Below the pieces are notes generated by a model. The model was not told where the DNA came from, did not search any database, and worked only from the letters and a program-made list of their open reading frames with translations. From assembly GCA_900142905.1 (NCBI GenBank), contig FSRV01000002.1, forward strand, positions 744,001-808,000: a stretch of DNA of 64,000 nt, given 5' to 3'. This DNA comes from Burkholderia sp. GAS332 (GTDB lineage Bacteria > Pseudomonadota > Gammaproteobacteria > Burkholderiales > Burkholderiaceae). Of the stretch, positions 35,969 through 45,510 are shown piece after piece. Made by a program: the position numbers and the translations under genes. Every line of letters starts with the position of its first letter. The first letter of the stretch is position 1.

Positions 35969-37009
35969 TCAGGAAAGCTTGTCCATCGCTTCCCACAAGC
36001 CGTTGATGTACACGGCGCCGAGCGCCCGGTCGTATAAGCCATAGCCGGGCTTGCCGGTTTCGCCCCAGATCATGCGGCCATGATCCGGACGGAAATAGCC
36101 GGTGAATCCGGTGTCGTGATAGGCCTTCACGATCGCGGCGATATCCAGCGAACCGCAACTGGACAGGTGGGCCGTTTCTTCGAAATCGCCCTCTGGCGTG
36201 ATCTTCACATTGCGGATGTGCGCGAAGTGGATGCGCCCCATGCCGCCGAATTCACGCACGAGTGCTTCCACATTGTTCTGCGGCCCGGCGCCGAGCGAGC
36301 CGGAGCACAGGGTGAGGCCGTTTGCCGGTGAGTCCACGATCTTGACGATGCGCGCAAGGTCGTCACGGTTCTTCACGATGCGCGGCAATCCGAAGATCGG
36401 GCGCGGCGGGTCGTCCGGATGAATGGCCATTTTCACGCCGCATGCTTCGGCGACAGGAATGATCGCTTTCAGGAAATATTCCAGATGCTGCCAAAGCCTG
36501 GTTTCGTCGACCTCGCGGTACTCGGCGAGCAGGGCTTTCAATTGTTCGGGCTTGTAGCTCGAGTCCCAGCCGGGCAGCGCAATGCCGTTGTTCGGATCGA
36601 TCTCTTCGATTTCCTTCGTGCTGAACGCGAGGCACGTCGAACCGTCTTCGAGCGTTTTTGACAGCTCCGTGCGGGTCCAGTCGAACACCGGCATGAAGTT
36701 GTAGCAGATGACCTTGATGCCGGCTGCCGCGAGGTTCCCGATGGTTTGCTGATAGTTGGCGATGAGACGGTCACGGTCCGGTTTGCCGAGCTTGATGTCT
36801 TCATGCACGGGCACCGATTCGACGACTTCGAACCGAAGACCGGCCGCTTCGATCGTCGACTTCAGGGCGGCGATCTTGTGCGCGGGCCACACTTCGCCGA
36901 CTGGCTCGTCGTAGATGGCGGACACGATATCCGTCATGCCGGGAATCTGGCGAATGTATTGCAGCGTGACGGGATCGGACTCGCCGTACCACCGGAAAGA
37001 CATCTTCAC
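35969..37009 (-). CDS. uxuA: D-mannonate dehydratase
   Basis: 346 residues from GTG (AAGGAG seven bases upstream; the ATG two codons on is too far). The UxuA family start [23 protein letters not shown], metal ligands in MAIHPDDPP and CSGSLG, and the final [16 protein letters not shown] are all present. It converts D-mannonate to 2-keto-3-deoxygluconate. First gene of the uxuA-MFS unit, divergent from a GntR gene across a region with three operators. No fructuronate reductase gene is nearby. Confidence 0.93.
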   Translation of the reverse strand: MKMSFRWYGESDPVTLQYIRQIPGMTDIVSAIYDEPVGEVWPAHKIAALKSTIEAAGLRFEVVESVPVHEDIKLGKPDRDRLIANYQQTIGNLAAAGIKVICYNFMPVFDWTRTELSKTLEDGSTCLAFSTKEIEEIDPNNGIALPGWDSSYKPEQLKALLAEYREVDETRLWQHLEYFLKAIIPVAEACGVKMAIHPDDPPRPIFGLPRIVKNRDDLARIVKIVDSPANGLTLCSGSLGAGPQNNVEALVREFGGMGRIHFAHIRNVKITPEGDFEETAHLSSCGSLDIAAIVKAYHDTGFTGYFRPDHGRMIWGETGKPGYGLYDRALGAVYINGLWEAMDKLS

Positions 37010-37097
37010 GACTTCACTCCTTTGATTGACTGCACTGGCCTGGCTGGCTGGGGACGGGATCGCGTTACCCGGTCTCCCGATTCAGGCGGATTATGAT

Positions 37098-37107
37098 TGG
37101 TTGACCA
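37098..37107. promoter_or_regulatory. UxuR/ExuR-like operator 1
   Basis: TGGTTGACCA, extended to ATTGGT-TG-ACCAAT, close to the ATTGGTATACCAAT type of site recognised by UxuR/ExuR GntR regulators. 89 bp upstream of the uxuA start. Confidence 0.6.
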
Positions 37108-37121
37108 ATTTGATGCGATAG

Positions 37122-37131
37122 TGGTTTACCA
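37122..37131. promoter_or_regulatory. UxuR/ExuR-like operator 2
   Basis: TGGTTTACCA, palindromic except at the centre, 24 bp from operator 1, about two helical turns. Confidence 0.55.
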
Positions 37132-37221
37132 GTCTATGGCGGCACTGAACCTTGTCCCAGAACGCTGAGCGAGTGGCGGGTGGCATTTCGACTGGGGTGA
37201 AAGGCGCCGGCAGACGAAATT

Positions 37222-37231
37222 GGTGTACCAT
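37222..37231. promoter_or_regulatory. UxuR/ExuR-like operator 3
   Basis: TGGTGTACCA within AAATTGGTGTACCATTTTT, 100 bp from operator 2 and 33 bp ahead of the GntR start, so probably autoregulatory. Confidence 0.6.
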
Positions 37232-37263
37232 TTTTATGTGAGGGCCGAAGGTGGCGCCTCGCT

Positions 37264-38016
37264 ATGCCTATCCACGAGCACTTGATGACCGACTTCCCCA
37301 CCCAGCCATTCGCCCACCGACAAGACGCAGACGCCGCGGACCGTTCTTACATCGGCCTCGCGAAACAGATTCACGCGTTGATCGCGGCGTCCGGAGACTT
37401 CGAAGCGGGGTCGAGATTGCCGTCGGAGCGCACCTTGGCCGACAGATTCGGCGTGAGCCGCACGCAGGTTCGCGAGGCGATCATCGCGCTGGAGGTGCAG
37501 GGCGTCGTTGAAGTGCGCGGCGGGTCGGGCATTTATGTGTCGGCAGGCATCGGCGCCAAGCCGGTGACCTTCGAGCTGCCACGCGGCCCGGGTCCGATTG
37601 AAACGCTGCGAGCGCGCGCGTTAATCGAATCCGAGGTTGCGGCTCTCGCGGCAACCGAGCGCAAGGACAGCGACCTCGACCGCATCTTCGCCGCGCTCAC
37701 GACGATGCGCGAACAGATGCATGACAAGCAGGCTAACGACGCGGCTGATCGGCAGTTTCACATGCGCATTGCCGAAGCCACCGGCAATACGGTGTTGCTG
37801 CATATGGTCACCGCGATGTGGGACTGTGCGCGAAGCGATCCGCTATGGGCCAAGATCGAAGAGCACTTTCATACGCCGGCGATGCGTGCGGCGTCACAGG
37901 AAGATCATCAGCGTATCTTTGCGGCCATCATGGGCCGCGATCCGGTTGCGGCGAGAGAGGCGATGCAGGCGCATCTGGTGCGTGTGGTCGGGGAGTTTAC
38001 GCAAGCGTGGCGGTAA
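37264..38016 (+). CDS. GntR-family (FadR/FCD) regulator of the uxuA unit
   Basis: About 250 residues (an alternative ATG is at 37285). HTH: SRLPSERTLADRFGVSRTQVREAIIALEVQGVVEVRGGSGIYV; FCD domain with RALIESEVAALAA and FHMRIAEATGNTVLLHM. Similar to UxuR/ExuR. Divergent from uxuA with three TGGTNNACCA sites between, so it very probably represses uxuA-MFS and itself until a hexuronate-derived inducer is present. Confidence 0.87.
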   Translation: MPIHEHLMTDFPTQPFAHRQDADAADRSYIGLAKQIHALIAASGDFEAGSRLPSERTLADRFGVSRTQVREAIIALEVQGVVEVRGGSGIYVSAGIGAKPVTFELPRGPGPIETLRARALIESEVAALAATERKDSDLDRIFAALTTMREQMHDKQANDAADRQFHMRIAEATGNTVLLHMVTAMWDCARSDPLWAKIEEHFHTPAMRAASQEDHQRIFAAIMGRDPVAAREAMQAHLVRVVGEFTQAWR

Positions 38017-38507
38017 GACTGTGAGCGTTTGACTCTTGATGCGGCACGTCGTCTGAATGTGCCATTCGCGTTTCACTTCACTTCGCTGCGGTGCTCATTC
38101 CCTTGGGAATAGACGTCAACTACTGACGGCGTGGCATCGCCGACATTGTTATTTTGGCGCAACGCCATTTTTTTGACGCCACCCCCGTTTATTTTTGACG
38201 CGCTATTTATATCAGGCGTCATATCATCGCACTCTTTATTTTTGGCGGCGCTCGCAAGACGCGCTTGCGTAACTCAATTGAAAACCATGCTGTAGTCAGC
38301 ATGCGCCATTGGCACGTTATTGGAATGCGCTACACGCAATAATCAGCAAACAATCTCGGACGTTTTTGCCATTCGCGCTGCACCGGCGTGCGAATGCATT
38401 GCCTGTCCGTTCGTCGGTCTTGCTGGCGGTCCACGCGCTCGCCAGCAGGTATCGAACACACACACAATTGATTACACCATCACCGCTAAATCACGGAGCT
38501 AACAAGT
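38017..38507. other. Porin upstream region
   Basis: 491 bp between the GntR and porin genes, AT-rich in its middle. It contains the repeated TTATTTTTGRCGC motifs listed separately. An in-frame alternative start for a protein at 38309 has no support. The porin ribosome site is ACGGAG before 38508. Confidence 0.5.
38147..38249 (+). promoter_or_regulatory. Four direct repeats of a TTATTTTTGRCGC motif
   Basis: Copies at 38149 (TTATTTTGGCGC), 38167 (ATTTTTTTGACGCC), 38187 (GTTTATTTTTGACGCGC) and 38235 (TTTATTTTTGGCGGC). The G before the second-last block falls at 38156, 38175, 38197 and 38244, that is, spacings of 19, 22 and 47. GGCGTCATATC at 38215 is a partial inverted match. Probably activator or repressor sites of the porin promoter. 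Confidence 0.5.
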
Positions 38508-39668
38508 ATGAAAAAGTCTTTACTCGTGGTCGCACTTTCCGGTGCCTTTGCTATTTCGGCGCACGCGCAAAGCAGCGTGACCCTCTATGGTCTTATCGAT
38601 GCAGGATTGATCTACACGAACAATCAGGGCGGACATACCAACTGGCAGGAAGTGACCAGCTCGACGCAGAACACGGTCTTCGGCCTCAAAGGCTCGGAGG
38701 ATCTCGGTGGCGGCTTGCATGCGGTCTTCAAACTGGAACAAGGCTTCCTGCTGAATAACGGCGCTCAGGCTTTCTCCGGTGACGGTTTCGGTTCTCAGGC
38801 GTGGGTCGGTTTGCAGAGCGATCCCTACGGCACCTTGACGTTCGGCCGCCAGTTCGACGTGATGAACGACCTCGTCGGACCGCTTACGGCAGGGTCTAAC
38901 ACGTGGGGCGGCAACATGGCCGCGCATCCGTTCGAAAACGACAACCTTGCTGCGGACTCGGTCGTTGTCAACAATACGGTCAAGTACGCGAGCCCGACTT
39001 ACCGCGGCGTCACGTTCGAAACGATGTATGCCTTCAGCAATAAGGCAGGCAGCTTCGCGAACAACCGCTCATACGGCTTCGGCGTTTCCTATACGCAAGG
39101 GCCTGTCAATCTTGCCGCCGGATACCTGCAATTCAACAACGCAGGCAGCGCAGGCGGTGCCGTTACCACGGGCGATACCAGCGCGAACTTCCTCGCAGAA
39201 CGCCAGCGTGTCTGGTCGCTTGGCGGTAACTACACGTTCGGACCGGCTACCGTTGGCCTCGTCTGGAGCCATACGCAGATGGACAACGCGTCGGGCGTGT
39301 TCTCGTTCGGCACCGGCACTTACCTCGGTGCAGGCGACGCTTCTGCCGGAAGCTTGAGTGGCTCGCTGCGCCTCGACAACTACGAAGCGAACGTCAAGTA
39401 CGCGCTCACGCCTGCGTTGAGCGTATCGGGTGCGTATACCTACACGCATGGCGCCTATAACGGCTCGTCGCCGGGATGGAATACGGCGATGCTCCAGACC
39501 GATTATTCGATCAGCAAGCGCACCGACTTCTATCTTGAAGGCGTCTATCAGAACGTGCACGGTGCACCGGCGGACTCGGTGCTCGCGCATGCCATGATCA
39601 ACACGCTCTCGCCGTCGTCGTCGAACACGCAAGTGGCGGTCACGGTGGGGATGCGTCACGCATTCTGA
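38508..39668 (+). CDS. Gram-negative outer-membrane porin
   Basis: 386 residues. Signal peptide MKKSLLVVALSGAFAISAHA|QSSVTLYGLIDAGL, followed by the trimeric 16-strand porin of Burkholderiales (PEFGVRLY-like GSEDLGGGLHAVFKLEQGF, SQAWVGLQSDPYGTLTFGRQ) and a C-terminal phenylalanine (VGMRHAF) for Bam recognition. A general porin; specificity not readable. The upstream direct repeats suggest specific control. Confidence 0.92.
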   Translation: MKKSLLVVALSGAFAISAHAQSSVTLYGLIDAGLIYTNNQGGHTNWQEVTSSTQNTVFGLKGSEDLGGGLHAVFKLEQGFLLNNGAQAFSGDGFGSQAWVGLQSDPYGTLTFGRQFDVMNDLVGPLTAGSNTWGGNMAAHPFENDNLAADSVVVNNTVKYASPTYRGVTFETMYAFSNKAGSFANNRSYGFGVSYTQGPVNLAAGYLQFNNAGSAGGAVTTGDTSANFLAERQRVWSLGGNYTFGPATVGLVWSHTQMDNASGVFSFGTGTYLGAGDASAGSLSGSLRLDNYEANVKYALTPALSVSGAYTYTHGAYNGSSPGWNTAMLQTDYSISKRTDFYLEGVYQNVHGAPADSVLAHAMINTLSPSSSNTQVAVTVGMRHAF

Positions 39669-39696
39669 TGTAAGGCACCGTTTCGTCGCAGGCCGT

Positions 39697-40617
39697 TCAA
39701 CCGGCCTGCGACTCCGACTGACCACCCGCCTTCAGAAAATCGACAAATACGCGCAACGGTGCCGGCAAGTGACGACGGCCCGGATAGTAAAGAAACGGCC
39801 CCGAAAAGCGCTGCCACCATGGCTCCAGGATCGGCTCCAACGCGCCGCTATCGAGATGCGGGCGCAGCATATCCTCGAAGAGATGAATGATCCCCACGCC
39901 TGCGACAGCCGTACTGACCGCAAGGTCGATCGCCGCGCCGGGCCTGACGAGGAGCGGTCCCGACGGATTCAGCTGCACCACCTCGCCGTCACGCTCGAAA
40001 TACCAGGTCGGTGTAGCGCCGCCGGCAAATTGACCGCGCAAACACGCATGAGAGAGCAGGTCGCGCGGATGCTCGGGTCTGCCATGCGTGTCGAGATAGC
40101 CCGGCGCCGCAGCCGTCGCGAAACGCTGCACACGTGGCCCGATCGGGATCGCGATCATGTCCTGCTCAAGCCGCTCGTCATAGCGAATGCCCGCGTCGCA
40201 GCCGATTGACAGCACATCGACGAAGCCATCCTCCACCACAACCTCAACGCGGATGTCGGGATAGGCCTTCAGAAACTGGGGGATGACGCTCGGCAATACG
40301 ATGCGTGCGGCGCTCGACGGGACGTTGAGTTTGAGCGTGCCGCTCGGCTTGTCCCTGAACACGTTCAGGATGTCCAGCGCGGCTTCCATCTCGCTGAACA
40401 GTGGCGTCAGCTTTTCGATCAGACGCAAGCCCGCTTCGGTCGGCGCCACGCTGCGCGTGGTTCGGTTGAGCAGGCGCATACCGAGTTTCGACTCGAGACG
40501 ACGCACGGCAATGCTCAGGCTGGAGGCGGAGACGCCGCTGATGCGCGCGGCGTCGCGAAAGCCGCCGGCGCGTGCGACTGAAACGAATGCGGCAAGATCG
40601 TTGAATTCCATGGCCAT
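39697..40617 (-). CDS. LysR-family transcriptional regulator
   Basis: 306 residues: N-terminal HTH (LAAFVSVARAGGFRDAARISGVSASSLSIAVRRLESKLGMRLLNRTTRS) and a periplasmic-binding-like effector domain with GTLKLNVPSSAARIVLPSVIPQFLKAYPDIRVEVV. Belongs to the CrgA-like group. Divergent from an aldo-keto reductase across 100 bp, so it probably controls that gene. It converges on the porin gene with 28 bp between. Confidence 0.9.
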   Translation of the reverse strand: MAMEFNDLAAFVSVARAGGFRDAARISGVSASSLSIAVRRLESKLGMRLLNRTTRSVAPTEAGLRLIEKLTPLFSEMEAALDILNVFRDKPSGTLKLNVPSSAARIVLPSVIPQFLKAYPDIRVEVVVEDGFVDVLSIGCDAGIRYDERLEQDMIAIPIGPRVQRFATAAAPGYLDTHGRPEHPRDLLSHACLRGQFAGGATPTWYFERDGEVVQLNPSGPLLVRPGAAIDLAVSTAVAGVGIIHLFEDMLRPHLDSGALEPILEPWWQRFSGPFLYYPGRRHLPAPLRVFVDFLKAGGQSESQAG

Positions 40618-40717
40618 TGTTGAAAATGTTTAACAACCCGTGCAATTTAGGCTGGATTATCGAACAACGCAATCACCGCCATACTGACGCTCAATACCTC
40701 ACATCAAGGAGCGCACT

Positions 40718-41599
40718 ATGCCGAACTTCACACCCGTGGCGACCTATCCGCTGGCTGGCCAGTCCGTGCAACGGATGGGCTATGGCGCCATGCAACTGGC
40801 CGGGCCCGGCGTATTCGGGCCGCCGAAAGATCGTGATGCAGCGATCGCCGTACTGCGCGAAGCGGTGGCGTCGGGCGTCAATCACATCGATACGAGCGAC
40901 TTCTACGGTCCTCACGTCACCAACCAACTGATTCGCGAAGCGCTGCATCCTTATCCGGATGACCTTGTGATCGTCACCAAGGTTGGCGCGGTGCGTGATA
41001 ACGATGGCGCGTGGCTGCCGGCGCTCGAACCAGCAGATATCGAGCGCGGCGTTCACGACAATCTTCGCAATCTCGGTCTCGATGCGCTCGACGTCGTCAA
41101 TATGCGAATCATGGGCAGCGTGCATGCGCCTGCCGAAGGGTCGATTGAAAAACAGGTCGCGGCGCTTGCCGAACTTCAACAGCGAGGGCTGGTTCGCCAT
41201 ATCGGTTTGAGCAACGTGACCGCGGCCCAGGTTGCCGAGGCGCAGGGCATCGCGGAGATCGTCTGCGTGCAGAATCACTACAACCTGGTTCACCGCGAAG
41301 ACGATGCACTGGTCGATGACCTGGCGGGGAAGGGGATCGCTTATGTACCGTTCTTTCCGCTTGGCGGATTCACACCGATCCAGTCGTCGGCGTTGTCCAC
41401 AATCGCGCAAACGATCGGCGCGACGCCCATGCAGGTGGCACTCGCCTGGCTTCTGTATCGTGCGCCTAACATTCTGCTGATTCCGGGCACGTCGTCGCTT
41501 GGGCATCTGCGTGAAAACATGCAGGCAGCACGCTTGAACTTGACCGACGAGGTGCTCGCTCAACTGGATGCGATTGGCGGGGAGAAGCGGAAAGCGTGA
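40718..41599 (+). CDS. Aldo/keto reductase-family oxidoreductase
   Basis: 293-residue AKR barrel: Asp and Tyr in HIDTSDFYGPHVTNQLI, Lys in DLVIVTKVGAV and the NADPH-binding end LLIPGTSSLGHLRENMQAA. The usual catalytic His (as in DLYLLH) is replaced by Asn in ALDVVNMRIMGS, a trait of a YdbC-like subgroup. Likely an NADPH-dependent reductase of carbonyl compounds; substrate unknown. Confidence 0.86.
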   Translation: MPNFTPVATYPLAGQSVQRMGYGAMQLAGPGVFGPPKDRDAAIAVLREAVASGVNHIDTSDFYGPHVTNQLIREALHPYPDDLVIVTKVGAVRDNDGAWLPALEPADIERGVHDNLRNLGLDALDVVNMRIMGSVHAPAEGSIEKQVAALAELQQRGLVRHIGLSNVTAAQVAEAQGIAEIVCVQNHYNLVHREDDALVDDLAGKGIAYVPFFPLGGFTPIQSSALSTIAQTIGATPMQVALAWLLYRAPNILLIPGTSSLGHLRENMQAARLNLTDEVLAQLDAIGGEKRKA

Positions 41600-41698
41600 T
41601 CGCGCGTAGTGGATCGCGTACCGGACTCGTATCGGCGCGGTGCCATCGACGTCCTCGCGGGGCTTGGTCGACTCAGGTCCGGGTGCTTTCACGGGTGT

Positions 41699-42598
41699 TC
41701 ACGTCGCCACCGAGTCCACGATGCATTCCCGTAGCCATTGATGCGCCGGGTCGCGATGAGAGCGCTCATGCCAAAGCATCGTCATTTCATAACCCGGCAC
41801 TTCAACCGGCGCCTCGACGACCCTGAGCGCGCTGTTGTCGCGTACCAACCGCGCTGGCAACATCGCCACGAGGTCGGTGTTCGCCAGCACTGACATCATG
41901 AACAGGAAGTGCGGGACCGACAGCACGACCCTGCGTGTGAGACCCACTGCTGCCAGCGCGCCATCCGTGACGCCGCTAAAGCCGCCACCATCCGGCGAGA
42001 CGATCACGTGCTCCAGTTTGCAGAACTGCGCAAGCGTTGGCCGTCGCTTCAGACGCGGGTGATTCGCGCGGCCTACCAATACATATCGCTCCTTGAACAG
42101 CACGCGCCCGCGCAATCCGGGCGGGGCGCCTTCGCTGGTATGGAATGCCAGATCGATGTCCCCCTGTTCCGCTTGCTTCGCGATGCGTGGTGGAACGGCT
42201 TCTACGATCGCGAGCCGGCTGCCGGGCGCCGCCGCGCGCAAACCGGCCAGCACGGGCAGCAGGATCGTCGATTCGGCGTAGTCGGTAGCGGCCACGCGCC
42301 ATGTATGAGTCGCTTCGGCTGGATTAAATGGGCTGGCCGGCGATACCGCGTGCTCAAGTGCATCGAGCGCCTGGCGCAAAGGTTCGCGCAATTCTTCGGC
42401 CCTCGCGGTGGGGCGCATGCCTCGTGGCCCGGGCAGCAACAGCGGGTCGCCGAAGACATCGCGCAGCTTGGCAAGATGCACGCTCACCGAGGGTTGAGAG
42501 AAGTTCAAGCGCTCCGCTGCGCGGGTCACATTGTGCTCCGACAGCAGGACATCAAGTGTCACGAGCAGGTTGAGGTCCAGTCTTCTGAGATTATTCAT
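41699..42598 (-). CDS. LysR-family transcriptional regulator (NodD-like group)
   Basis: 299 residues from MNNLRRLDLNLLVTLDVLLSEHNVTRAAERLNFSQPSVSVHLAKLRDVFGDPLLLPGPRGM; a start five codons upstream is possible but would overlap the operator. The effector domain follows. Divergent from the quinone-reductase-like gene, with a LysR-type palindrome between the two starts. Confidence 0.88.
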   Translation of the reverse strand: MNNLRRLDLNLLVTLDVLLSEHNVTRAAERLNFSQPSVSVHLAKLRDVFGDPLLLPGPRGMRPTARAEELREPLRQALDALEHAVSPASPFNPAEATHTWRVAATDYAESTILLPVLAGLRAAAPGSRLAIVEAVPPRIAKQAEQGDIDLAFHTSEGAPPGLRGRVLFKERYVLVGRANHPRLKRRPTLAQFCKLEHVIVSPDGGGFSGVTDGALAAVGLTRRVVLSVPHFLFMMSVLANTDLVAMLPARLVRDNSALRVVEAPVEVPGYEMTMLWHERSHRDPAHQWLRECIVDSVAT

Positions 42599-42611
42599 GG
42601 CTATACCTGAC

Positions 42612-42635
42612 ATATTGGCAATTCATTTCCAATAT
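42612..42635. promoter_or_regulatory. LysR-type operator
   Basis: ATATTGG (42612-42618) and CCAATAT (42629-42635) are perfect 7-bp arms separated by 10 bases, within the 85-bp divergent gap. This T-N11-A style palindrome is typical of LysR binding. Confidence 0.65.
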
Positions 42636-42683
42636 ACCGGAGCGGGATCTATCGTGTGCCTTTCTAGCATTGGAGGTCAGGTT

Positions 42684-43460
42684 ATGAATGTTCTTCTCGT
42701 CTATGCCCACCCGGAACCCCGGTCATTGAACGGGTCCCTTAAGGACTTCTCGGTAAAACGTCTTGAAGATGCTGGGCACGTCGTCCAGGTATCGGATCTG
42801 TACGCGATGAACTGGAAAGCATCGCTCGACGCAAACGACAGCCTGGATACGCAACCCGGCGCGCGTTTCGATCCCTCTCTTGATTCGAAACGTGCTTTCA
42901 GGGATGGCCGGCAAAGTCAGGACATCGCGCTCGAACAGGAAAAGCTGAAGTGGGCGGATGCGGTGATTCTGCAGTTTCCGCTGTGGTGGTTTTCGATGCC
43001 CGCGATCCTGAAAGGCTGGGTGGAACGCGTCTATGCCTATGGCTTCGCGTATGGCGTAGGAGAGCACTCCGACGCGCACTGGGGTGACCGCTACGGGGAA
43101 GGCTCCATGGCAGGCAAGCGGGCGATGCTGATCGTGACAACGGGTGGATGGGAGTCTCATTACGGCCCGAGGGGTATCAACGGTCCGATCGACGATGTGT
43201 TGTTTCCTATTCAGCATGGGGTTTTGTATTACCCCGGCTTCGACGTGTTGCCGCCGTTCGTCATTCATCGGACAAGTCGAATGGACGCAGCGAGATTTTC
43301 AGAGATCGGCGAAGCGCTTGGGCAGCGTCTCGACGACCTATGGAAGACCGCGCCCATACCGTTTCGCTCGCAGAACGCCGGGGCGTATGACATCCCGGCG
43401 CTCACATTGCGACCTGATGTTGCGCCGGATCGCGTTGGTTTTTCAGCGCACATTGAATAG
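42684..43460 (+). CDS. NAD(P)H:quinone oxidoreductase-like flavoprotein
   Basis: 258 residues from MNVLLVYAHPEPRSLNGSLKDF, with a strong GGAGGTCAGG site. The flavodoxin-like fold shows FMN/FAD-binding AHPEPRSLNGSL, WADAVILQFPLWWFSMPAILKGWVERVYAYGFAYG and a TTGGWESHYGPRG loop, as in the YwrO/MdaB/DT-diaphorase group. Cytosolic two-electron reductase of quinones or similar compounds. The divergent LysR gene probably regulates it. Confidence 0.85.
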   Translation: MNVLLVYAHPEPRSLNGSLKDFSVKRLEDAGHVVQVSDLYAMNWKASLDANDSLDTQPGARFDPSLDSKRAFRDGRQSQDIALEQEKLKWADAVILQFPLWWFSMPAILKGWVERVYAYGFAYGVGEHSDAHWGDRYGEGSMAGKRAMLIVTTGGWESHYGPRGINGPIDDVLFPIQHGVLYYPGFDVLPPFVIHRTSRMDAARFSEIGEALGQRLDDLWKTAPIPFRSQNAGAYDIPALTLRPDVAPDRVGFSAHIE

Positions 43461-43680
43461 ACGTGCTGCCGCGCCTGTATTTACCTGCCGGGCGCGGCCG
43501 TTGAGTCGATGTCGCGTTTGGTCCGGTCCGGCTCCCCCTGGCGCGGCGCCAAGCTGACAAGACCGTATGCTTCGTTGAAATTTGGTTGTAAGTCGTCATT
43601 GCTAGAGTCATCGTCAGAATTTTGCCGCCAGATGCCAGACAGTGTTCTTCGGACACATAGAAAGGGGAGAGCGACAAATC

Positions 43681-44523
43681 ATGAGAATCAATCGTGCGTT
43701 CTGGCTCATTCTGACGCTGCTCTTCACGAACCCAGTCTGGGCGTTTCAGACTAGGGTCGTCACCATTCCCAGCGCCGCCATGCATAAGTCGCTCGAGGCA
43801 ACGGTGGTGTTGCCCGACCATTACGCGCACGGCAAGGCGACCGATCGCTTCCCCGTTGTCTACTTGCTGCATGGCTCAGGCGGTGACTACACCGATTGGA
43901 CCGCGAATTCGCACATCGGCAAACTGGCCGACCGCTATCACGTGATTCTCGTCATGCCGGACGGCGGTCACGAGAGCTGGTATATCGACAGCCCTGTCGA
44001 TCCGCGCAGCCGTTATGAAACCTATGTCGGGACGGAAGTCGTCGGCTATATCGACACGCATTTCCGGACGATCGCGACGCGGCAGGCCCGTGCGATTACG
44101 GGGTTGAGCATGGGCGGGTTCGGGGCGTTGCATATCGCGCTAGACCGGCCGGATGAATTCGGTGCTGCCGGAAGTATTAGCGGAGCGGTCGATCCGCGCG
44201 GTTGTGAGGATGAGCCCGGGATCGATCAGGTGTTTGGGGATCCGACCCGTCACGCCGACTTCTGGAACAACGAGGCGATCGTTGAGAACGCCCGTAGTTT
44301 GGCAAAGGAGCATATTGCGCTGACGATCGATTGCGGGGTGAACGACTCGCTTGTTCAATCCAATCGGATGCTTCATGCGCGGCTTGTCGAGCTCGGCGTG
44401 CCGCATGATTACACGGAGCGGCCTGGCGGCCATACGTGGACATATTGGGCCAATGCCGTGCAGTATCAGGTGCTCTTCTTCGCCAGTTCGTTCAAGCAGA
44501 GCGGGGGCGCGGCGCAGACGTGA
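43681..44523 (+). CDS. Exported esterase (esterase D / mycolyltransferase-like fold)
   Basis: 280 residues. Signal peptide MRINRAFWLILTLLFTNPVWA|FQTR, then an esterase-D fold: VVYLLHGSGGDYTDW, nucleophile GLSMGGFGALH, acid in DCGVNDSLV and His in PGGHTWTYW. Probably periplasmic or secreted. Substrate unknown. Monocistronic, converging on the carnitine cluster. Confidence 0.83.
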   Translation: MRINRAFWLILTLLFTNPVWAFQTRVVTIPSAAMHKSLEATVVLPDHYAHGKATDRFPVVYLLHGSGGDYTDWTANSHIGKLADRYHVILVMPDGGHESWYIDSPVDPRSRYETYVGTEVVGYIDTHFRTIATRQARAITGLSMGGFGALHIALDRPDEFGAAGSISGAVDPRGCEDEPGIDQVFGDPTRHADFWNNEAIVENARSLAKEHIALTIDCGVNDSLVQSNRMLHARLVELGVPHDYTERPGGHTWTYWANAVQYQVLFFASSFKQSGGAAQT

Positions 44524-44550
44524 GACGTGAATGAGTGGGTTGTGGGGGCG

Positions 44551-45510
44551 TCACGAGGCGGCGGAACGCGCGCCTAGAAACTGGCAGACCGTGTGATGCA
44601 ACGCCTTTACACCGGGACTCGATTCGAGCGCACGCCAGCACCCATGCACGAGCCCGGTTCCGATCCATAACCGGCCCTGTCCACCGGCCGCGTTAACGCG
44701 TTCGACAAACACTCTCGCGTCGTCCCGTAACGGATCGTGTTCTACCCCGATGGCAAGCGTGGGCGGAAGTCCGTCGAAGCGCGCCGCATCGAGCGGTATC
44801 GTCCACGCTGGATAGGGTGCGCGTTCGCCCCCGCCTTTGCCCCAATACAGATCGCGAAACGCATGGACATCTGCAAGCGTCAGCATCGGTGCGTGCGCTT
44901 CGCTTTCGCGCGCGGGCATTTGCGGGTCGGTGCCGAGCATCGGATAAACCAGCGCAAGTCCGCGTACGCCCTGAAGTCCGTCATCGCGCAGCCGCATAGC
45001 GACGCTCGCAGCGAGATTGGCGCCGGCGCTGTCACCCGCCAACTGCGGCGCATTTTCCGCTAGCGAATCAAACGGCAAGCGGCCGTTCAATGCCGCGAGC
45101 GTAACCTCCAGACAATCGTCATGGGCGGCTGGCGCGCGGTGTTCAGGCGCAAGCCGGTAATCGACTGCAATCACATCAAGGCCGGTATCCACAGCAAGAC
45201 GTGCAGTCACGATCTCGTGACTATCCAACGACCCGAGCACGAAGCCGCCGCCGTGAAAGTACAAGACGGTGCCACCGGGTGTCCCGCTCGCCTTTCCGCG
45301 ATTCCGATAAAGCCGCAGCCTGATCGGATGTCCGGCGCTCGCTTCAAACACCGCGTCTTCGGCTATCACGCCGGCTGGTAGAGGGGGGGTAAGTGCCGCC
45401 GCATAGCGATCGTAAATCGCGCGTTGCTCGCTTGGCGGCAATGAAGTCGAATGCCCCGCGTAGATGGCGGCGGTCCGTGCGATGAACGCAGCGATCTCAG
45501 GCTCAAGCAT
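44551..45510 (-). CDS. hocS: HSL-type alpha/beta hydrolase, candidate short-chain acylcarnitine hydrolase
   Basis: 319 residues with the hormone-sensitive-lipase signatures HGGGFVLGS and GDSAGANLA, an acid in EHDPLRDDARVF and His in GLVHGCWRAL. Its start overlaps the end of the betainyl-CoA thioesterase gene by 8 bp, so it is cotranslated with the carnitine operon. In Pseudomonas aeruginosa a hydrolase in this setting (HocS) releases carnitine from short-chain acylcarnitines; the same role is inferred from context and family only. Confidence 0.65.
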   Translation of the reverse strand: MLEPEIAAFIARTAAIYAGHSTSLPPSEQRAIYDRYAAALTPPLPAGVIAEDAVFEASAGHPIRLRLYRNRGKASGTPGGTVLYFHGGGFVLGSLDSHEIVTARLAVDTGLDVIAVDYRLAPEHRAPAAHDDCLEVTLAALNGRLPFDSLAENAPQLAGDSAGANLAASVAMRLRDDGLQGVRGLALVYPMLGTDPQMPARESEAHAPMLTLADVHAFRDLYWGKGGGERAPYPAWTIPLDAARFDGLPPTLAIGVEHDPLRDDARVFVERVNAAGGQGRLWIGTGLVHGCWRALESSPGVKALHHTVCQFLGARSAAS

